Shown: piece after piece, positions 62,073 to 64,000 of the stretch | How positions within the stretch are numbered: position 1 is the first letter of the stretch | Layout of the letters: each line of letters opens with the position of its first letter | Assembly: GCF_017581925.1 (NCBI RefSeq) | Contig: NZ_JAGEVG010000020.1 | Span: 18,440-82,439 of the forward strand | From: Gelidibacter pelagius | GTDB taxonomy: Bacteria; Bacteroidota; Bacteroidia; Flavobacteriales; Flavobacteriaceae | Length of the DNA: 64,000 bases | Direction: 5' to 3' | The notes under the pieces: model-generated | What the model saw: only the letters and a program-made list of their open reading frames with translations | The model's database searches: none | Told to the model about the DNA's origin: nothing | Program-made: the position numbers and the translations under genes

Positions 62073-62309
62073 ATGAAAGCATTAGAAATTAAAAAAAAAT
62101 TAATCAACGAGATTAACCAATCTGAGAATAAGAGTTTACTTGAGGAGTTCTATCGATTCCTTAACCTTGAGAATGAAATTCAAGAGACATATAAACTTAA
62201 TTCGGAACAGAAATCTGCAATTGCTGATGCTCGGAAACAAATAGCCCAAGGCGATTACTTGACAAACGAAGAATCAAATCAAGAAATTGACGAATGGTTA
62301 AACAAATAA
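62073..62309 (+). CDS. antitoxin of a ParE/RelE-type toxin-antitoxin pair
   Basis: 78 residues. Helical N-terminal part (KALEIKKKLINEINQSENKSLLEEFYRFLN) with the tail NSEQKSAIADARKQIAQGDYLTNEESNQEIDEWLNK, typical of DUF2683/RelB-like antitoxins; the C terminal GDYLTNEE-EIDEWL segment is the toxin-wrapping part. The toxin reading frame begins 16 bases before its stop, the normal overlap, but is frameshifted. The antitoxin itself is intact. It may persist to neutralise another toxin or simply be a remnant of an inactivated module. Confidence 0.83.
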   Translation: MKALEIKKKLINEINQSENKSLLEEFYRFLNLENEIQETYKLNSEQKSAIADARKQIAQGDYLTNEESNQEIDEWLNK

Positions 62310-62601
62310 TTTGGTCAAGAAGGGCACAGACTGATAGAAAAGAGATTCTCAAATATTGGAATAAGAGAAACAAATCCAAATTGTTCAGTAAAAACTTAAC
62401 GAACTTTTTAAAGAGGCTGCTAAATTAATTGCGGAACATCCTGAAATGGGAAAACCTACCGACATTAAAAATGTCCGAAGTAAAATTGTGAGGGATTATT
62501 TGATGATTTATGAAGTCAATGATAAAGACCAGTTGTTAATCTTGACGATTTGGGATAGTAGACAAAGCCCCAGAAGATTGGAGAGAATATTGCCAAAATA
62601 G
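62294..62601 (+). pseudogene. frameshifted RelE/ParE-family toxin
   Basis: ATG at 62294 encodes MVKQIIWSRRAQTDRKEILK, then YWNKRNKSKLFSKN, the start of a ParE-like toxin. Near 62394-62401 one base is missing: after the shift the frame continues NELFKEAAKLIAEHPEMGKP, TDIKNVRSKIVRDYLMIYEV, then LILTIWDSRQSPRRLERILPK to TAG at 62601. In the original frame translation stops about 30 bases after the shift. All of the fold's hallmarks are present across the two frames, about 102 residues in total, so the loss is recent, or the base is a sequencing error in an A/T run. It overlaps the antitoxin by 16 bases. Confidence 0.87.
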
Positions 62602-62835
62602 TCTTCAACTGGCAATTTATAAAAAAAAGCGTAATTAGTTATTGTGCAAAATGGTACGGAGGCATATGGAGTCGCCAAACTTTTACATTTACGGTTGTTT
62701 ATATTTTGAATTGGGAGGCAGTAGTCTTTCGGTGAACTTATTTAGAGAAAAAATTACAACCAAAACTTCAAAATCAGCCTATTTTAGACCGTATGATAAT
62801 CTCTCATTTTCCACCCCCATGGAAGGTCAAATCAA

Positions 62836-63138
62836 TTACAATGGCGCCTTGCAAATATTAGAAAGCTCTTCATTTATCTCAAACACTTTTCCTCTAATAT
62901 CTGAATATCCAAATTCTCCCAAACGTGCAGAATGCATTTTGAGATAGTTCTCTGCATTTTCTCGTGTATCGAACATATAAACGCCTCCGGCCATTTCGTC
63001 TTGATTACTTTCTGTCCAGAATTTCCAGATAAAACCAGGTTCCTTGTTAATACTTTGTGCAAGCTCTTTCATTTGACTTGCCATTTCTTTTCCCCAAACG
63101 TCTTTATGTGGAAAATCTACGTGCATGATTACTGCCAT
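62836..63138 (-). CDS. YdhR-family monooxygenase-like protein
   Basis: 100 residues, the standard length for the YdhR fold (dimeric alpha-beta barrel). Core: VIMHVDFPHKDVWGKEMASQMKELAQSINKEPGFIWKFWTESNQDEMAGGVYMFDTRENAENYLKMHSARL in adjoining parts, with the characteristic GFIWKFW and AGGVYMF. YdhR-like proteins are cytosolic homologues of monooxygenases acting on small aromatic or quinone substrates, but activity is unproven. The plus-strand frame over the same bases is its shadow. It stands alone between the broken toxin and the second ssb. Confidence 0.9.
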   Translation of the reverse strand: MAVIMHVDFPHKDVWGKEMASQMKELAQSINKEPGFIWKFWTESNQDEMAGGVYMFDTRENAENYLKMHSARLGEFGYSDIRGKVFEINEELSNICKAPL

Positions 63139-63234
63139 AATATTTTAGTTTTAAATTAATTGTAAAGTTAGAGATAAGTAATTGTTTATCAACTATAGGT
63201 TTCCTTCAAGAAACTGGTTTTTAAGAGAATATTA

Positions 63235-63383
63235 TCCGTTTCCAAACGACTACAAGCATTTACAAACGAGTTTAAATAGTTAATAACCGAATATCATTAG
63301 GAAGCCATCGCATCTTTGTGATGTTGAATTGACCGAACGATATTCAATAATATTAACTGTTTAACCTTTAAATTTTAGAAATC
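63235..63383 (+). repeat. 149-bp ssb upstream region, copy 2
   Basis: Same length as 60021-60169 with about 8-9 differences, directly joined to the ssb copy 2 start. Upstream of 63235 and 60021 the two sequences differ, giving a sharp left boundary of the duplication. Confidence 0.85.
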
Positions 63384-63719
63384 ATGAACGCATTAAGAAA
63401 CACAGTACAGTTGATTGGAAGATTAGGACAAGATCCAGAAATCGTAAGTTTTCCTGACGGAAACAAATTGGCAAAGTTCTCTATGGCCACAGACGACAGC
63501 TATAAAGACAAAGATGGCAACAAAGTGGAGCGCACCTATTGGCATAATGTTGTGGTGAGAGGTGGATTGGTAGAAATCGTAGAAAAATATGTCGCCAAAG
63601 GCAAAGAGATTGCCATAGAAGGTAAATTGACCAACCGTTCCTGGGATGACAAAGATGGCAATAAGCAGTATATCACAGAAGTTTTCTGTAATGAACTGCT
63701 GTTATTGGGAGGGAAGTAA
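63384..63719 (+). CDS. ssb: short single-stranded DNA-binding protein (SSB), copy 2
   Basis: 111 residues, differing from copy 1 at about 10 positions (for example KDGNKVERTY for KNGTKVERTY, VEIVEKY for VNVVEKY, ITEVFCNELLLLGGK for MTEIHCNGLLLLGGK). It too ends after the OB-fold with no acidic tip. Many differences are third-position or conservative, so both copies seem to be under constraint. Terminator present. Possible roles are coating single-stranded DNA in uptake or phage response beside the AbiF-type gene; the housekeeping full-length SSB is presumably elsewhere. Confidence 0.93.
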   Translation: MNALRNTVQLIGRLGQDPEIVSFPDGNKLAKFSMATDDSYKDKDGNKVERTYWHNVVVRGGLVEIVEKYVAKGKEIAIEGKLTNRSWDDKDGNKQYITEVFCNELLLLGGK

Positions 63720-63774
63720 GAACTTCCTGGCTGCCGACAGGCAGACAAATCCCAAGTTTAAAATTTCAAACTTT

Positions 63775-63820
63775 AAATTCCAAATTCCAATGATCTTCTA
63801 TTGGAGTTTGGAATTTTTTT
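63775..63820 (+). terminator. terminator of ssb copy 2
   Basis: AAATTCCAAATTCCAAT pairs with ATTGGAGTTTGGAATTT, 17 positions with one mismatch, loop 8 bases, followed by four T. It is the same type as the terminator of copy 1. A CTGCCGACAGGCAG palindrome lies at 63731-63744. Confidence 0.85.
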
Positions 63821-63828
63821 AGTGAAAA

Positions 63829-63900
63829 CCCTGTCTGCCGACAGGCAGGCAAAACTTAAAAGCGAAGCGCATTAGGTTTTGATGGTTGAACTAATCCCGC
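63829..63900. repeat. dispersed hairpin repeat, copy 3, with CTGCCGACAGGCAG palindrome
   Basis: CTGTCTGCCGACAGGCAGG (63831-63849) is followed by stem AAAACTTAA/TTAGGTTTT around AAGCGAAGCGCA, then GATGGTTGAACTAATCCCGC. Loop and trailing sequence match copies 1 and 2 at 29.5 kb, while the stem sequence is different but still pairs. Confidence 0.65.
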
Positions 63901-64000
63901 TAAAAAGCGCATGAGCGTCAACCTAATTTTTAAAAAAGAGCACTAATTATATTTTAAAATACTGATTGTCAGAAGAGTATTTATCTTTACATAAATTAAT
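63901..64000. other. right-edge intergenic sequence
   Basis: AT-rich, no frame. TATCTTTA at 63981-63988 is one base off a TAnnTTTG core and may serve a gene beyond the window. Confidence 0.3.

Noticed and set aside
62642..62947. Plus-strand 101-residue frame
   Set aside because: Its second half is antisense to the YdhR-family gene, and the first half has no recognisable domain.

Overview
The window looks like a chromosomal segment of a marine or environmental flavobacterium (Bacteroidota, Flavobacteriaceae-like). The evidence is AT-rich DNA, a SusC/SusD pair with STN, FecR and ECF-sigma regulation, two very large secreted proteins with type IX secretion (T9SS) C-terminal sorting domains, GEVED and HYR domains, several TAnnTTTG promoter cores in front of genes, and flavobacterial-style dispersed hairpin repeats. 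There are no rRNA or tRNA genes, integrases, transposases or CRISPR arrays. The genus cannot be fixed from sequence reading alone.

Region 1 (1-15.8 kb) is mostly one carbohydrate locus on the minus strand. In transcription order it runs: ECF sigma factor, FecR anti-sigma factor, SusC-like transporter with an STN signalling domain, SusD-like lipoprotein, two tandem secreted PIG-L deacetylases, a FucP-type MFS transporter, a ROK sugar kinase, a large secreted PcRGLX/YetA (PL26-like) protein, then a DASS-type carboxylate symporter. Read together: outer-membrane capture, periplasmic de-N-acetylation and depolymerisation, sugar import and phosphorylation, and possibly uptake of an acidic product. 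The predicted substrate is an N-acetylated, probably acidic glycan. The partial gene at the left edge is the start of a 7TMR-DISM-type sensor.

Region 2 (16-29 kb) is regulatory and stress-related. It holds an AraC regulator, a 54-aa membrane protein found outside the longer reading frames, two kinase/response-regulator modules (one with CHASE3 and PAS, one with about seven PAS domains), LemA plus a DUF2207 protein, and two PA2169-like four-helix proteins that share an upstream element. A GC-rich palindromic array lies between the second kinase module and lemA.

Region 3 (29-38 kb) contains a gene-poor 1-kb graveyard (ECF sigma remnant, paired hairpin repeats, a decayed 5' copy of the following adhesin gene), then two giant T9SS cargo proteins. 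Region 4 (38-50 kb) has an ECF sigma/TPR/TPR-CHAT operon, a lipoprotein, L-threonine dehydrogenase, two tandem PepSY-like proteins, and an NtrC-type regulator convergent with a hybrid kinase.

Region 5 (50-64 kb) carries an M13 and an M28 peptidase, an SDR protein, a CBS protein and a methyltransferase-like protein. It ends in an accessory patch: an Abi_2/AbiF-type HEPN gene preceded by a GC-rich stem that may be a small RNA, two copies of a tail-less ssb gene with identical-length conserved upstream regions, a toxin-antitoxin pair whose toxin is frameshifted, and dispersed repeats. Duplication is the recurring theme: PIG-L, PA2169-like, PepSY-like, ssb and adhesin genes are all duplicated locally.
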